Shown piece after piece: positions 35,402 to 44,276 of a DNA stretch of 64,000 bases; within the stretch, counting starts at the first letter, position 1, and the number at the start of each line of letters is the position of its first letter. Location of the stretch: assembly GCA_020427395.1 (NCBI GenBank), contig JAGQON010000008.1:51251-115250 (forward strand). Direction: 5' to 3'. A model generated the notes under the pieces. The model searched no databases and was not told where the DNA came from. It worked only from the letters and a program-made list of their open reading frames with translations. The position numbers and the translations under genes were made by a program. Origin of the DNA: Phycisphaerales bacterium. Lineage in GTDB: Bacteria; Planctomycetota; Phycisphaerae; Phycisphaerales; UBA1924.

Positions 35402-36829
35402 TTACTTGCCCTTGACATTCTCGTACGCCGCCAAAGCCGCTTCACGAGCTTCTTTGTGGTCGACCATTGGCTCAGGGTACTCTTCGCCCAGCGTGATCCC
35501 CGCGGCTGACAGTTCCATCGGGGCGGCCTCCCAGGGCTGATGGATCACCTTCGTGTCAAGCTTCGCAAGCTCAGGGCACCAGCGCCGGACATAGTCGCCG
35601 TCCGGGTCAAACTTTTCACCCTGCGACACCGGGTTGAACACGCGGAAGTACGGTGCGGCGTCGGCACCACACCCCGCCGTCCATTGCCAACCAAGCGTGT
35701 TGCTGCCGAGATCCGCATCAACGAGCGTATCCCAGAACCACGCCATGCCCTCTTCCCAGCTGATCCGCAGGTCCTTGCACAGGAACGACGCGACGATCAT
35801 CCGTGCCCGGTTGGGCATCCAGCCCTCGGCCCACAGGTTCCGCATCGCTGCATCGACAACGGGGTACCCCGTCTGCCCACGCTTCCACTTGTCCAACGCC
35901 TTCTTGCTCTTTGACCACGGGAAGCCCTTGAACTGCTCACGCAGCGGTTCATCGATGGTGCGCGGGAAGTGGTTGATCAGGTGCTGTGCAAACTCACGCC
36001 AGCCGATCTCACGCAGGTAGTGCTCCTTGCCCTTGACCTGTTGCCATCGGGAATCTTCTGAAATCGTGTGCCACATCCGGCGCACCGAGATCTCGCCAAA
36101 GTGGATGTGCGGCGACATCGCGCTCCAGCCGGGAATATCCAATCGGTTGCGGTCCTCCGCGTAGTCACTCAGGCGGTGCTCCATGAAGGATGTGAATCGC
36201 CCACGCGCAGCATGCTCGCCGGGTGTCCAGCGTTCCTCCATCTGGGTGTACCACTCGATGTCCGGCAACAATCCCAGCTCGTCGATCGAGACTGACGCGG
36301 TATGCCCTTCGGGCTTGATCAGTTTCTTCGGCGCATCGACCGGCTCATCGGGCATGCCCGTGGACAAGGCCATCTTCCAGAAGGGTGTGAAGACTTGGTA
36401 TGGATTGCCGTCCTTGGTCATCACCGAGCCAATGGGCCAGAGCAGGTCCATTTTGAACCGCTCGACCTCGATCCCGTGCTTGCCGAGCTCGTGCTCGATC
36501 TCCTCATCCCGCTGCTGCAGATCGGGCTCGATGGCCTCGCAGAACATCACCCGATCGGCCCCAAGGGCATGGGCGACTTTTCGCAGTTCGGTCGCGGGAT
36601 CGCCTTTCCGCACGATCAGGGGGGAGCCCATTTGACTCAGACGCACGCTCAACGCCCGCAAACTGTGGTGAACCCACCATTTGGTGGCCCCGCCCATCGC
36701 CGAGGGGCCTGTATATTGAGAGTCATAGATGTACACGGGTGCCACTGCACCACGCTCATACGCGCCTCGAAGCGCCGGCTGATCATCGGTTCGAAACGCG
36801 TTGGAATACCAAACTATGGTCGTGGGCAT
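35402..36829 (-). CDS. phr: Deoxyribodipyrimidine photolyase
   Basis: Repairs UV-induced cyclobutane pyrimidine dimers with light, using FAD and an antenna pigment. The 475-residue product has the N-terminal antenna domain (VWYSNAFRTDDQPAL, a variant of WFRxDLRxxDNPAL) and the FAD/DNA-binding domain with TGYPVVDAAMRNLWAEGWM, NRARMIVASFL, WQWTAGCGADAAPYFRVFNP, which identify the class I photolyase/cryptochrome family. The ATG at 36829 is preferred because AGG lies 8 bases upstream, over GTG at 36838. A cryptochrome role cannot be excluded, but the DNA-binding motifs are intact. Divergent from the cupredoxin gene. Confidence 0.92.
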   Translation of the reverse strand: MPTTIVWYSNAFRTDDQPALRGAYERGAVAPVYIYDSQYTGPSAMGGATKWWVHHSLRALSVRLSQMGSPLIVRKGDPATELRKVAHALGADRVMFCEAIEPDLQQRDEEIEHELGKHGIEVERFKMDLLWPIGSVMTKDGNPYQVFTPFWKMALSTGMPDEPVDAPKKLIKPEGHTASVSIDELGLLPDIEWYTQMEERWTPGEHAARGRFTSFMEHRLSDYAEDRNRLDIPGWSAMSPHIHFGEISVRRMWHTISEDSRWQQVKGKEHYLREIGWREFAQHLINHFPRTIDEPLREQFKGFPWSKSKKALDKWKRGQTGYPVVDAAMRNLWAEGWMPNRARMIVASFLCKDLRISWEEGMAWFWDTLVDADLGSNTLGWQWTAGCGADAAPYFRVFNPVSQGEKFDPDGDYVRRWCPELAKLDTKVIHQPWEAAPMELSAAGITLGEEYPEPMVDHKEAREAALAAYENVKGK

Positions 36830-36961
36830 GTTTGTCACCTGACTTGAGAGGGTGGGTCGCCGTTCGGCTCATCGCTCGATAAATACGCCTCGATGCATCC
36901 GATCCGCGATACCCAACGATATCGCGAACAAACCAGCCCCGTTGGAACAGGAGAGAACACC

Positions 36962-37639
36962 ATGAACACCAAATCAATCGCCACAGCCATTTCGCTCGCT
37001 GCGTTGAGCACCGCCACCCTCGCCGACACCACCCAGACTGGGCCCAACTCGTACACCATTGATGAGGGCGTGACCTTCACGATCCTCAGCCAAGCGGCGA
37101 GCAGCTTCCTGCTCAGCTGGAGCGATGACTCGGGCACCTTCACCGACATCGCCGACCCGACTATCACGCTCTCCAGTGGTCAGACCTATATCTTCGACAA
37201 CGATACCTTCAGCCACCCGTTCCGCATGACCACCGATGCCCTCCCGGTCACCGGGACCGACGGCAGCTATGTCCGAGATACCTTTGATATTGCCGTCATA
37301 GATGGCACCTCACTCCAACCCATCGACGAGTTCACGGCCGATCCCGAGCCGGCCGTCGATGTCATCACCTGGACACCCGGCGACGGTGATGCCGGCGAGT
37401 ACTACTACACCTGCCTGGTGCTCGCACACGCAAATATGATCGGCAAGATTATTGTTGAGGCTCCCGCCTCCTGCCCCGCCGACCTGACCGGCGATGGGAT
37501 GCTTAACTTCTTTGATGTCTCCGCCTTCCTTTCCGCCTACAACGCCATGAACCCAGCCGCCGACTTCACCGGCGACGGCATGTTCAACTTCTTCGATGTC
37601 TCGGCCTTCCTCAGCGCCTTCAACGCCGGCTGCCCGTAA
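36962..37639 (+). CDS. Secreted cupredoxin-like protein with dockerin-type module
   Basis: A 225-residue exported protein with a signal peptide (ATAISLAALSTATLA). Residues about 20-165 look like a plastocyanin/azurin fold: an upstream His in DNDTFSHPFRM and the C-terminal YYTCLVLAHANMIGKI with Cys, His and Met as possible type-1 copper ligands. The spacing C-x4-H-x2-M is shorter before Met than in many blue copper proteins. Residues 167-225 are a near-perfect dockerin-type pair, each NFFDVSAFLSA, ending GCP. GGAG precedes the ATG at 36962. Electron transfer or copper binding at the cell surface is inferred. Confidence 0.8.
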   Translation: MNTKSIATAISLAALSTATLADTTQTGPNSYTIDEGVTFTILSQAASSFLLSWSDDSGTFTDIADPTITLSSGQTYIFDNDTFSHPFRMTTDALPVTGTDGSYVRDTFDIAVIDGTSLQPIDEFTADPEPAVDVITWTPGDGDAGEYYYTCLVLAHANMIGKIIVEAPASCPADLTGDGMLNFFDVSAFLSAYNAMNPAADFTGDGMFNFFDVSAFLSAFNAGCP

Positions 37640-37684
37640 CCCCGATTCCGGGGCCCTCAGACCCCAAAAACTCAGATTTGAACG

Positions 37685-37715
37685 CACGCCCCGGACTCGA
37701 CCGGGGCGTGTTTTT
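37685..37715 (+). terminator. Terminator after the cupredoxin gene
   Basis: CACGCCCCGG pairs with CCGGGGCGTG around ACTCGA, followed by TTTTT. Confidence 0.85.
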
Positions 37716-37937
37716 CATCCGTGCAACCCACCCGCCCGCTTGTGCGTACAGACTCATGGCTGGTAGACTGACCCGAGACATCAGCACCAGCCCCGGGGCA
37801 CCCCCCGAACGCCTCCCCCAGCTCCCCGCGTCGATGCTCCGGATCAGCACCGAACCACGCCGGGACAGCCGCTGGCCAATGCCCGCTGCCGACACCACGA
37901 GAGGCACCACACACCGATCCCTCTGGAGACGAAGTCC

Positions 37938-38834
37938 ATGACCCTCGCCACACGCGCTCGAATCTGCTCATCGTTCGCCTGCTCGCTGCTCACGGCCGCG
38001 GGTCTCCCCCTCGTCGCCACGGCGACGATCGCAGCCAGCGACACCCCAGCGATGGCCCAGAGCCACACGACCTCCGACGATGCCCAGTCCCGCGCCGAAA
38101 AACGCGAGCTGCTGATCAAGCTCTCCAAGCCCATCACGCTCGATGTTGAGAACCAACCGATTTCGGATCTCTTCAGCTTCATCAACGATGTCACCGGCGC
38201 TGCGGTCGAGCCCATCTACCTCAACGACGACACCAACGCCGAGGGCATCAACCCCGACACCGAAGTCACCATCAAGGTCACCGAGACCCCGGCGCTCGTC
38301 GTCCTCGAACGCCTCCTGCTCCGCGCCCAAAGAAGCGAGGGGCTTGGACAGGAATACACCTGGCAGTTCAGCGAATACGGCACCATCGAGTGCGGCCCCA
38401 AGAGCGAACTCAACCGCAACCAGCGCGTCGAACTCTACGATGTCTCCGATCTACTCTACATCGTTCCCGACTTTGACAACGCCCCCGAGTTCGATCTCCA
38501 GAGCGCCGTTCAGGCCGCCAGCGGAGCGGGCGGTGGCAGCGGCGGACAAAGCCCCTTCTCAGGCGGGAGCCAGGATGTTGACCAGCAGACACTCGCTGAG
38601 CGGGCCGAAGCATTGCAGAACCTGATCATTACCACCGTCGAACCCGACCAGTGGTCCGAGTTGGGCGGAGACGGCGCACGAATCTCACTCTACAACCAGT
38701 CCTTCATCATCACCGCACCCGACTACATCCACCGCCAGATCGCCGGCTACGACTTCTGGCCCTCGCGCCTGCAGCAGATCCGTAAGGTCAAAGGGCGCCA
38801 GGAAGTCAAGATCAAGCCCAGCACGAAGCCCTGA
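37938..38834 (+). CDS. Exported protein with STN/secretin-N-like domain
   Basis: A 298-residue protein with a signal peptide (residues about 1-40). Residues about 58-135 read KLSKPITLDVENQPISDLF, FINDVTGAAVEPIYL and ALVVLERLLLRA, the pattern of the STN/secretin-TonB short N-terminal domain. A Gly/Ser-rich linker (about residues 193-215) precedes a C-terminal part (LQNLIITTVEPDQWSELGGD, NQSFIITAPDYIHRQI) also seen in secretin-associated proteins. No secretin channel domain is present, so it is not a full GspD/PilQ. It may assemble with a secretion system or act alone. Terminator downstream. Confidence 0.7.
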   Translation: MTLATRARICSSFACSLLTAAGLPLVATATIAASDTPAMAQSHTTSDDAQSRAEKRELLIKLSKPITLDVENQPISDLFSFINDVTGAAVEPIYLNDDTNAEGINPDTEVTIKVTETPALVVLERLLLRAQRSEGLGQEYTWQFSEYGTIECGPKSELNRNQRVELYDVSDLLYIVPDFDNAPEFDLQSAVQAASGAGGGSGGQSPFSGGSQDVDQQTLAERAEALQNLIITTVEPDQWSELGGDGARISLYNQSFIITAPDYIHRQIAGYDFWPSRLQQIRKVKGRQEVKIKPSTKP

Positions 38835-38922
38835 GCCAGCATCGGACAGCTGACCACACTCAGATCTGAGTGCCCCCATCCACAGTCCCCCATCAGAGCG
38901 AAACCACAACGCTCCTCTCTCG

Positions 38923-38952
38923 ACAGCCGGCACACACCGCCGGCTGTTTTTT
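38923..38952 (+). terminator. Terminator after the STN-like gene
   Basis: ACAGCCGGC pairs with GCCGGCTGT across a 7-base loop, followed by TTTTTT. Confidence 0.85.
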
Positions 38953-39002
38953 CATCCCGCGGGCAACCTGCGCGTCAGGCGTGAGGTACATTCATTGGGT
39001 CT

Positions 39003-40271
39003 ATGAGCACGATCGAAATGAAAATCACGACCGATCGCGAGTGCGACTTCTGCGGCTACTCGCTCAAGGGGCTCCCACTGGCGGGCAAATGCCCCGAGTG
39101 CGGCAAGCCCATCCGGAGAATCGGGACCAAAACAAACGGTTCCATCACCGACGAAGCCCCGACGCGTTTCGTCAAGGTGCTCCGCCTCGGCTTCGCACTC
39201 GCATCGATTTCCATCTTCTTCAGCCTCTTCCGGCGTCTGTTTTTCTCCGAGGCCGCTTATCTTGAGATCCCGGCCGCGTTGATCTGGCTGCTTGGCATCT
39301 GGATCATCACGGTCAAACGCCCGCTGACCGATGGCATGCGGCCCGACAAAGTCCTCGATAACGAACGATTCAGGATGATCGTTCGATTCTCGAACTTCGC
39401 CTGGCCTGTCGGCGCTCTGGCGACCGCTGCGCTCGTCGCACTCAACAACACCGCCGCGGCCAACCCCGCCTCACCACCGAGCGGCATCCTGATCAATGTG
39501 ATCGCGATCGGGCGCATGCTCTTCATGATCGCCTCGTGGCTGAGCATGATCCCCACAAGCATCTACATCGCAGAGCTCGCCTACTGGTCGGCCCACAACA
39601 ACTTCGCCGACCGCATGCGCGGGGCCGCGTGGGTGCTGGCCGTGATCGGCACAACCACCGCCATCGCAACCACCGTGGGCATTGTCTTCAGCAGCGCCAT
39701 CATCCTCGCGTTTATCTGGGTGCCCTGGCTCATCATCCTCATCACCATCTTCGTCTACAACCTCACCTTCATTCAGATGACCCATGTCATGCACTGGGTG
39801 ATCAAAAACCAGATCCATGCCGCCGGCTCGTTCGAGCGCGTCGAAGAACGCCGCAAGAAGGAAGAGCAGTACCGCGGACGCATCGTCGACGACACGCCCT
39901 GCGAGTACTGCGGGCACAACATCATCGGGCTTGAGCTTGGCAGCCCCTGCCCCGAGTGCGGCACACTCGCATCGCGCCCCAACCGCCCCACCATCAACGA
40001 CCCCGCCAAGTCAAAGCCCTACCACGACGACACGCCCATCGATCTCGATGAACACGGCGAGAACAAGGGCGTCTACTTCAACGACCAGCTCGATGCCCAC
40101 GGCAGACCCAAGAAGACCGGCGTGCCATACACGCCGCAGACCGAGGTCCCCGACGACGGCGACATCCCGCTCACGCCCGATGATCCCGCAGACCAGCCCC
40201 CCAAGGCCATCCGCCACGAGACCAAGCGGACAGATGCCCTCAAACCGCGATCCTTCGATGACGAACACTAA
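39003..40271 (+). CDS. Membrane protein with two zinc ribbons
   Basis: A 422-residue protein with an N-terminal zinc ribbon (CDFCGYSLKGL then CPECGKPI, residues about 15-37), about six membrane helices (ALASISIFFSLFRRLFF, IPAALIWLLGIWIITV, NVIAIGRMLFMIASWLSMI, WVLAVIGTTTAIATTVGIV, IILAFIWVPWLIILITIFVY) and a cytoplasmic tail with a second ribbon (CEYCGHNIIGL then CPECGTLA, about 301-320). The last 100 residues are polar and probably disordered. Function unknown. The DHH phosphoesterase gene starts 27 bases downstream and could be co-transcribed. Confidence 0.72.
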   Translation: MSTIEMKITTDRECDFCGYSLKGLPLAGKCPECGKPIRRIGTKTNGSITDEAPTRFVKVLRLGFALASISIFFSLFRRLFFSEAAYLEIPAALIWLLGIWIITVKRPLTDGMRPDKVLDNERFRMIVRFSNFAWPVGALATAALVALNNTAAANPASPPSGILINVIAIGRMLFMIASWLSMIPTSIYIAELAYWSAHNNFADRMRGAAWVLAVIGTTTAIATTVGIVFSSAIILAFIWVPWLIILITIFVYNLTFIQMTHVMHWVIKNQIHAAGSFERVEERRKKEEQYRGRIVDDTPCEYCGHNIIGLELGSPCPECGTLASRPNRPTINDPAKSKPYHDDTPIDLDEHGENKGVYFNDQLDAHGRPKKTGVPYTPQTEVPDDGDIPLTPDDPADQPPKAIRHETKRTDALKPRSFDDEH

Positions 40272-40298
40272 CAGGATCTGCCGATATACTCGGTCATC

Positions 40299-41390
40299 AT
40301 GCCCGGCACACCATCGATGATCGAGGAAGACACATTGCAGCACGACTGGACCACCACCATCGACGCCAAGGGCATCGCGGACTGGATCAATCAGCAGCAC
40401 TCGCTGCTCCTGCTCACCCACGCCAAGCCCGACGGCGACGCGCTTGGATCCACCGTCGCACTCGCCCGGGCCATCAACATCACCCGCAACTCCTCGGGCG
40501 CGGCCTCGCTGGCCGAGTGCTGGTACGCCGCCCCGATGCCCGAGTGGTCCAAGACCATCATCGGCAACACCAAGGCCCGCACCATCGAGGACAACCAGCC
40601 CGTCCCCGGCGCATTCGAGCCCGAGGGCATCCTCATCACCGACACCGGCTCGTGGTCCCAGCTCGCGCCCTTCGCCGAGTTCCTTAAGCCCCGCCTCGAC
40701 CGGACCACCATCGTCGATCACCACCTCCAGGGTGACGGCGAAATCGCAACGCGCCGCCTGCTCGACACTGAAGCGGCCGCGGTCGTTCAGCCGGCCGCCG
40801 AGATCTGCTGCCATCTGCTCGGGGTCGATTGCCCGAGCAAACTCCCCGTCGATGTCGCCACGCCGCTCTATGTGGGGCTCGCGACCGACACCGGCTGGTT
40901 CAAGCACTCCAATGTTGACGGCCGCGTGATGCGTCTCGCGGGTCAATTACTCGACGCGGGCGTGAACCATACCTCCCTGTTCGCGATGCTCTACCAACGT
41001 GACCGGGCGTCGCGTTTCAAGCTCATGGCCCGCGCCCTCGAGTCCATGCAGCTCATTCACGACAAGCACGCCGCGATCATGTGCCTCAAGCTCGACGACT
41101 TCAAGGAGACCGGCGCCGCGCCCGGCGAGACCGGCGGGTTCGTCGACATCCCCCAGTCCGTTGCCTCCATCCGCGTCGTCGCCATCCTGACCGAGCAGAA
41201 GGACAGCGACGGCGTCTTCACCAAGGTCTCCCTGCGATCCAAGCCCGACGAATGGGAGGGCAAGCCCCCCGTCGATGTCAATCAGGTCTGCAACACCCTC
41301 GGCGGCGGCGGGCACGCTCGGGCGGCGGGATGCAAGATCCGTCTTCCGCTTGAAGAGGCGGCGCTCAAGCTCATTGAAGCGCTGCCGTGA
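40299..41390 (+). CDS. DHH-family phosphoesterase, NrnA-like
   Basis: A cytoplasmic 363-residue enzyme that would cleave short oligoribonucleotides or pAp/c-di-AMP-type nucleotides. The DHH motifs are all present: LTHAKPDGDALGS (about residue 40-52), ITDTGSW (about 110), VDHH (about 136), LATDTGWFKHSN (about 195) and the DHHA1 signature GGGGHARAAGC near the C-terminus (about 333-343). Length is slightly above the 310-330 usual for NrnA. The start at 40299 is tentative; an ATG at 40317 is also possible. Substrate is inferred from family. Confidence 0.88.
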   Translation: MPGTPSMIEEDTLQHDWTTTIDAKGIADWINQQHSLLLLTHAKPDGDALGSTVALARAINITRNSSGAASLAECWYAAPMPEWSKTIIGNTKARTIEDNQPVPGAFEPEGILITDTGSWSQLAPFAEFLKPRLDRTTIVDHHLQGDGEIATRRLLDTEAAAVVQPAAEICCHLLGVDCPSKLPVDVATPLYVGLATDTGWFKHSNVDGRVMRLAGQLLDAGVNHTSLFAMLYQRDRASRFKLMARALESMQLIHDKHAAIMCLKLDDFKETGAAPGETGGFVDIPQSVASIRVVAILTEQKDSDGVFTKVSLRSKPDEWEGKPPVDVNQVCNTLGGGGHARAAGCKIRLPLEEAALKLIEALP

Positions 41391-41584
41391 TCACGCAATC
41401 AGATAAAACTCTACTTGGTAAGTTGGCGTACGTCCTCGCGATAATTGGCGTCTCAACTGCCTTGTTTGGTATTTGGGCCTTTATCGCAATACCTTCTCTC
41501 ATCTATGTGCTCATATATATCACCCTCTTCAGTCTGATCTCATCACTGATCTTGACCGCAGTCGATCGCACGATGCGTTCGTGA
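41387..41584 (+). CDS. Small AT-rich membrane protein
   Basis: A 65-residue product with two hydrophobic helices (LAYVLAIIGVSTALFGIWAF and LIYVLIYITLFSLISSLIL). It starts with GTG overlapping the stop of the DHH gene by four bases, which supports translational coupling, but its base composition (clearly AT-richer, with rarer codons such as ATA and TTG) is unlike its neighbours. No family recognised. It may be a recent insertion or a non-gene. Confidence 0.45.
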   Translation: MITQSDKTLLGKLAYVLAIIGVSTALFGIWAFIAIPSLIYVLIYITLFSLISSLILTAVDRTMRS

Positions 41585-41603
41585 TCGCCGCATACCATCC
41601 CCC

Positions 41604-42512
41604 ATGCCCAAACGCGACGACATCCGCGCCAAGATCGAGCAGGAGCTCAACAGCCCCGGCTCACGCTCCGGCAAGGCCTACCGCGGCAAACGCCCGCCCC
41701 AGCCCGGGAGCAAAGCCGGCCCCAAGCAGTCCGGCCCGGCCCACGCCAACCCCAAGAAAGTCCGCCCCGGCGAGCGCCCGCAGATGGGCATCATGACCAC
41801 CACGCTCTGGGAGTACCCCTCCCAGCACTACGACGACCACCTCGGTCGAAAGATGCAGGGGTCGAAGGACTACGCCGGCGCGTCCCCCTCATGGGCAATC
41901 TGGCAGCTGCTCCAGCGCTACACCCGCAAGGGCGACACCGTCGTCGACCCGATGTGCGGCTCAGGCACCACCCTCGATGTCTGCAAGGACCTGCAGCGCA
42001 AGGGCATCGGGTTCGATCTCAACCCGCAACGCCCCGAGATCACCCACGCCGACGCGCGAGAGATCCCCATGCCCGACGAGGTCGCTGACTTCGTCTTCAT
42101 CGACCCCCCCTACTCCACCCACATCGACTACTCCGACGACGAACGCTGCATCGGCAAGCTCGACTCGGGCGCGCCCATGCAGGACGACGATGTGATGATG
42201 GGGCATGCCTACTACGAAGCGATGGACGAGGTCATCTCCGAAATCCACCGCATCCTCAAGCCGGGCAGCTACATGGGCCTCTATGTCAGCGACTCATGGA
42301 AGAAGCACAAGGGCAAGAAGAGCGGCACCTTCATGCCCATCGGCTTCGAGCTCTTCGCCATCATGCGCGACTACTTCGAGCCCATCGACATCATCGCGGT
42401 CGTCCGCCACAACCAGAAGCTCCAACGCGGCAACTGGCATAAGGCTGCCGAAGAGCAGAACTTTTTCTTGCGTGGGTTCAACTACTTGTTTATCATGAAG
42501 AAACCTACTTGA
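41604..42512 (+). CDS. DNA methyltransferase-like protein (N4/N6 type), orphan
   Basis: A 302-residue AdoMet-dependent methyltransferase. Residues about 1-60 are basic, Pro/Gly/Lys-rich and probably disordered. The AdoMet motif I is DPMCGSGTTLDV (about residue 114-125) and the catalytic motif IV is DPPYS (about 168-172), preceded by the WEYPSQHYDDH block. Motif I before motif IV is the reverse of the common beta-class order. No restriction enzyme is next to it. DNA amino-methylation is the likely reaction; an RNA substrate cannot be excluded. The next gene begins 12 bases downstream. Confidence 0.78.
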   Translation: MPKRDDIRAKIEQELNSPGSRSGKAYRGKRPPQPGSKAGPKQSGPAHANPKKVRPGERPQMGIMTTTLWEYPSQHYDDHLGRKMQGSKDYAGASPSWAIWQLLQRYTRKGDTVVDPMCGSGTTLDVCKDLQRKGIGFDLNPQRPEITHADAREIPMPDEVADFVFIDPPYSTHIDYSDDERCIGKLDSGAPMQDDDVMMGHAYYEAMDEVISEIHRILKPGSYMGLYVSDSWKKHKGKKSGTFMPIGFELFAIMRDYFEPIDIIAVVRHNQKLQRGNWHKAAEEQNFFLRGFNYLFIMKKPT

Positions 42513-42524
42513 GGGGGAAAAGCA

Positions 42525-43724
42525 ATGACTTCTGCAAGATGTTGTGTATACTTAACCTTTGCAATCACAACCACTTACACCACATCGCTACTCAGTGCCA
42601 GCGATATCGTTGTCGACCTCAATGGAGGCTACCTGTTTGGATACGACACGCCTCCGACAGAGCCAATGACATTTAGTTATTCGACTAACTCTGGCGAAAA
42701 CCATCTCATCACCAACGGATACTTCAAGGGTGGTGTTAATGGATGGTGGACCGACTTCACGCAGTACCGTGTGACAGTCGCAGAAAACTCAACACTTGAG
42801 TTTGGAACTGATTTTCCATTGGATTCAAATTTTTTCGCTAACGACCAGTGGCGCTTCAATGTCAACGGCGAGTTAATCGCAGCCAATGGTCGCAGTATAC
42901 GAGTGCAGAGAGGGCCAAACAACGACTACGAAGATATCTTCACAATTAGTTCGTCCGGCGCACTACATGTCGAAAATGGGACATCGATGTGGATCCCTGG
43001 CGGAACAAACAATGGCACAATCAATATCCTACAGGGCTCATCAGTTATTTGCGAGGAAGCTACCCTATACAGCAATGGCGATGGCATTATCAACATTGGC
43101 AGAGATAGTAAATACAGAGGCGCGATCTTCGATCAAACAGTCTATCTAGCCTCCAACGCAGAACTGGAAGGCGAATTCCCTGATGGATGCACGATCTATT
43201 TACCGGAAGACGGACCTGCAGAATTCTCCGTCTACAGTTCTGGAGTTGGCTGGGGTAGAATGATTGATTGCCAAATCATCATCAACTCAGTACCCGATCC
43301 GGCTAATGTCTCACACTTCGGGAATAGTGACGGTTTCATCTTCTGGCTCAATTCTGAGATAATACTTCTAGACGCGAGTGCTAAGAGTATTGGAGAGGTG
43401 AATCAGATACTGAGCGTGAGCAGCTGCTCGAACTGTGATGAAGAAGTAAGCTGGTCTACAAACCAACTCGTGCCTCCTGCACCAACGAACGATCGTCACT
43501 TCATCATGCGTTGGAGCAAGAATGGGCTGTACTGCATCACCACGCCACTCGATTGGTGCGAAGCAGACCTCAACTTTGACGGCGTGCTCGATTTCTTCGA
43601 TGTCTCTGTTTTTATCAATGGCTACCTTAAAGACTCACCACTAATCAACTTGCACAACGATATGGACATCGATTTCTTCGATGTCAGCGCGTTCCTGAAC
43701 GCTTACACGAACGGCTGCAACTGA
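42525..43724 (+). CDS. Secreted AT-rich protein with dockerin-type module
   Basis: A 399-residue exported protein with a signal peptide (VYLTFAITTTYTTSLLSAS). The body contains beta-rich Asn/Gly segments (NGTINILQGSSVICEEATLY, NGDGIINIGRDSKYRGAI) like the large solenoid protein at 15941. The C-terminal 60 residues are the dockerin-like pair (DFFDVSVFINGY, DFFDVSAFLNAY, ending GCN), with the second calcium loop degenerate (LHNDMDID). GC content is much lower than the rest of the window (about 45% by eye) although the C-terminal module keeps the local style, suggesting an acquired N-terminal part or a fast-evolving gene. GAGGGGG precedes the ATG. Function unknown. Confidence 0.72.
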   Translation: MTSARCCVYLTFAITTTYTTSLLSASDIVVDLNGGYLFGYDTPPTEPMTFSYSTNSGENHLITNGYFKGGVNGWWTDFTQYRVTVAENSTLEFGTDFPLDSNFFANDQWRFNVNGELIAANGRSIRVQRGPNNDYEDIFTISSSGALHVENGTSMWIPGGTNNGTINILQGSSVICEEATLYSNGDGIINIGRDSKYRGAIFDQTVYLASNAELEGEFPDGCTIYLPEDGPAEFSVYSSGVGWGRMIDCQIIINSVPDPANVSHFGNSDGFIFWLNSEIILLDASAKSIGEVNQILSVSSCSNCDEEVSWSTNQLVPPAPTNDRHFIMRWSKNGLYCITTPLDWCEADLNFDGVLDFFDVSVFINGYLKDSPLINLHNDMDIDFFDVSAFLNAYTNGCN

Positions 43725-44204
43725 TCAGTCCAGCCCCGGCCCGCTGATCTTCGACTGTCCCCAGCCATCGTCGCCCTTGTCCGGGTCGTCGATCTGCACA
43801 CGGATCTCATCGAGCATCGCGTGCAGCTTTGCACGCTCCTCAGGGCTCATCTCCTCAGCCGCCGCGAGCATGCCGCGGATGGTCAGCTGCTTGCGCTGCG
43901 TCGTGCCGTCGGGCAGGCGACGCACGGCCGCGCCCGCACGCTGGCTCAGGAAGTCCGGGCGGTCCTCGAGCATGTCCGCCATCTTGCGGAGCATGCTGGC
44001 CGCCGTCTGGGCCGCCACGCCGTGCCCGATGCGGACCCGCACCGGTGCCAGCGAGCCTTGGTCCTCCAACCGGCGGATGATCGTGCCCGTGATGACATGG
44101 CCGTCCTCGTCAACCGCGGGGTCGCCCTCGCGATCGAGCGTCGAGGCGTTGAGCCCCGACAGGTACGCGGCCAAGTGATTCGTCTGGAGTTCGTCGTGCT
44201 GCAT
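43725..44204 (-). CDS. Small cytoplasmic protein of unknown function
   Basis: A 159-residue hydrophilic protein without signal or membrane segment. A middle part (VRVRIGHGVAAQTAASMLRKMADML) and a helical C-terminus (MLAAAEEMSPEERAKLHAML) are visible, but no family was recognised. Its stop abuts the stop of the convergent dockerin protein gene. Codon usage is typical of the window. Confidence 0.6.
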   Translation of the reverse strand: MQHDELQTNHLAAYLSGLNASTLDREGDPAVDEDGHVITGTIIRRLEDQGSLAPVRVRIGHGVAAQTAASMLRKMADMLEDRPDFLSQRAGAAVRRLPDGTTQRKQLTIRGMLAAAEEMSPEERAKLHAMLDEIRVQIDDPDKGDDGWGQSKISGPGLD

Positions 44205-44276
44205 GTACAGATACTCTAGGGGCGCAAACGCGAAATCCCAAGCGTTTCCGGGGCTATCGGACCAAGCTGCGCCAGA

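Noticed and set aside
41604..43724. Restriction-modification or defence island around the methyltransferase
   Set aside because: No nuclease, helicase or other defence gene is adjacent; neighbours are a phosphoesterase, a small membrane protein and a secreted protein.
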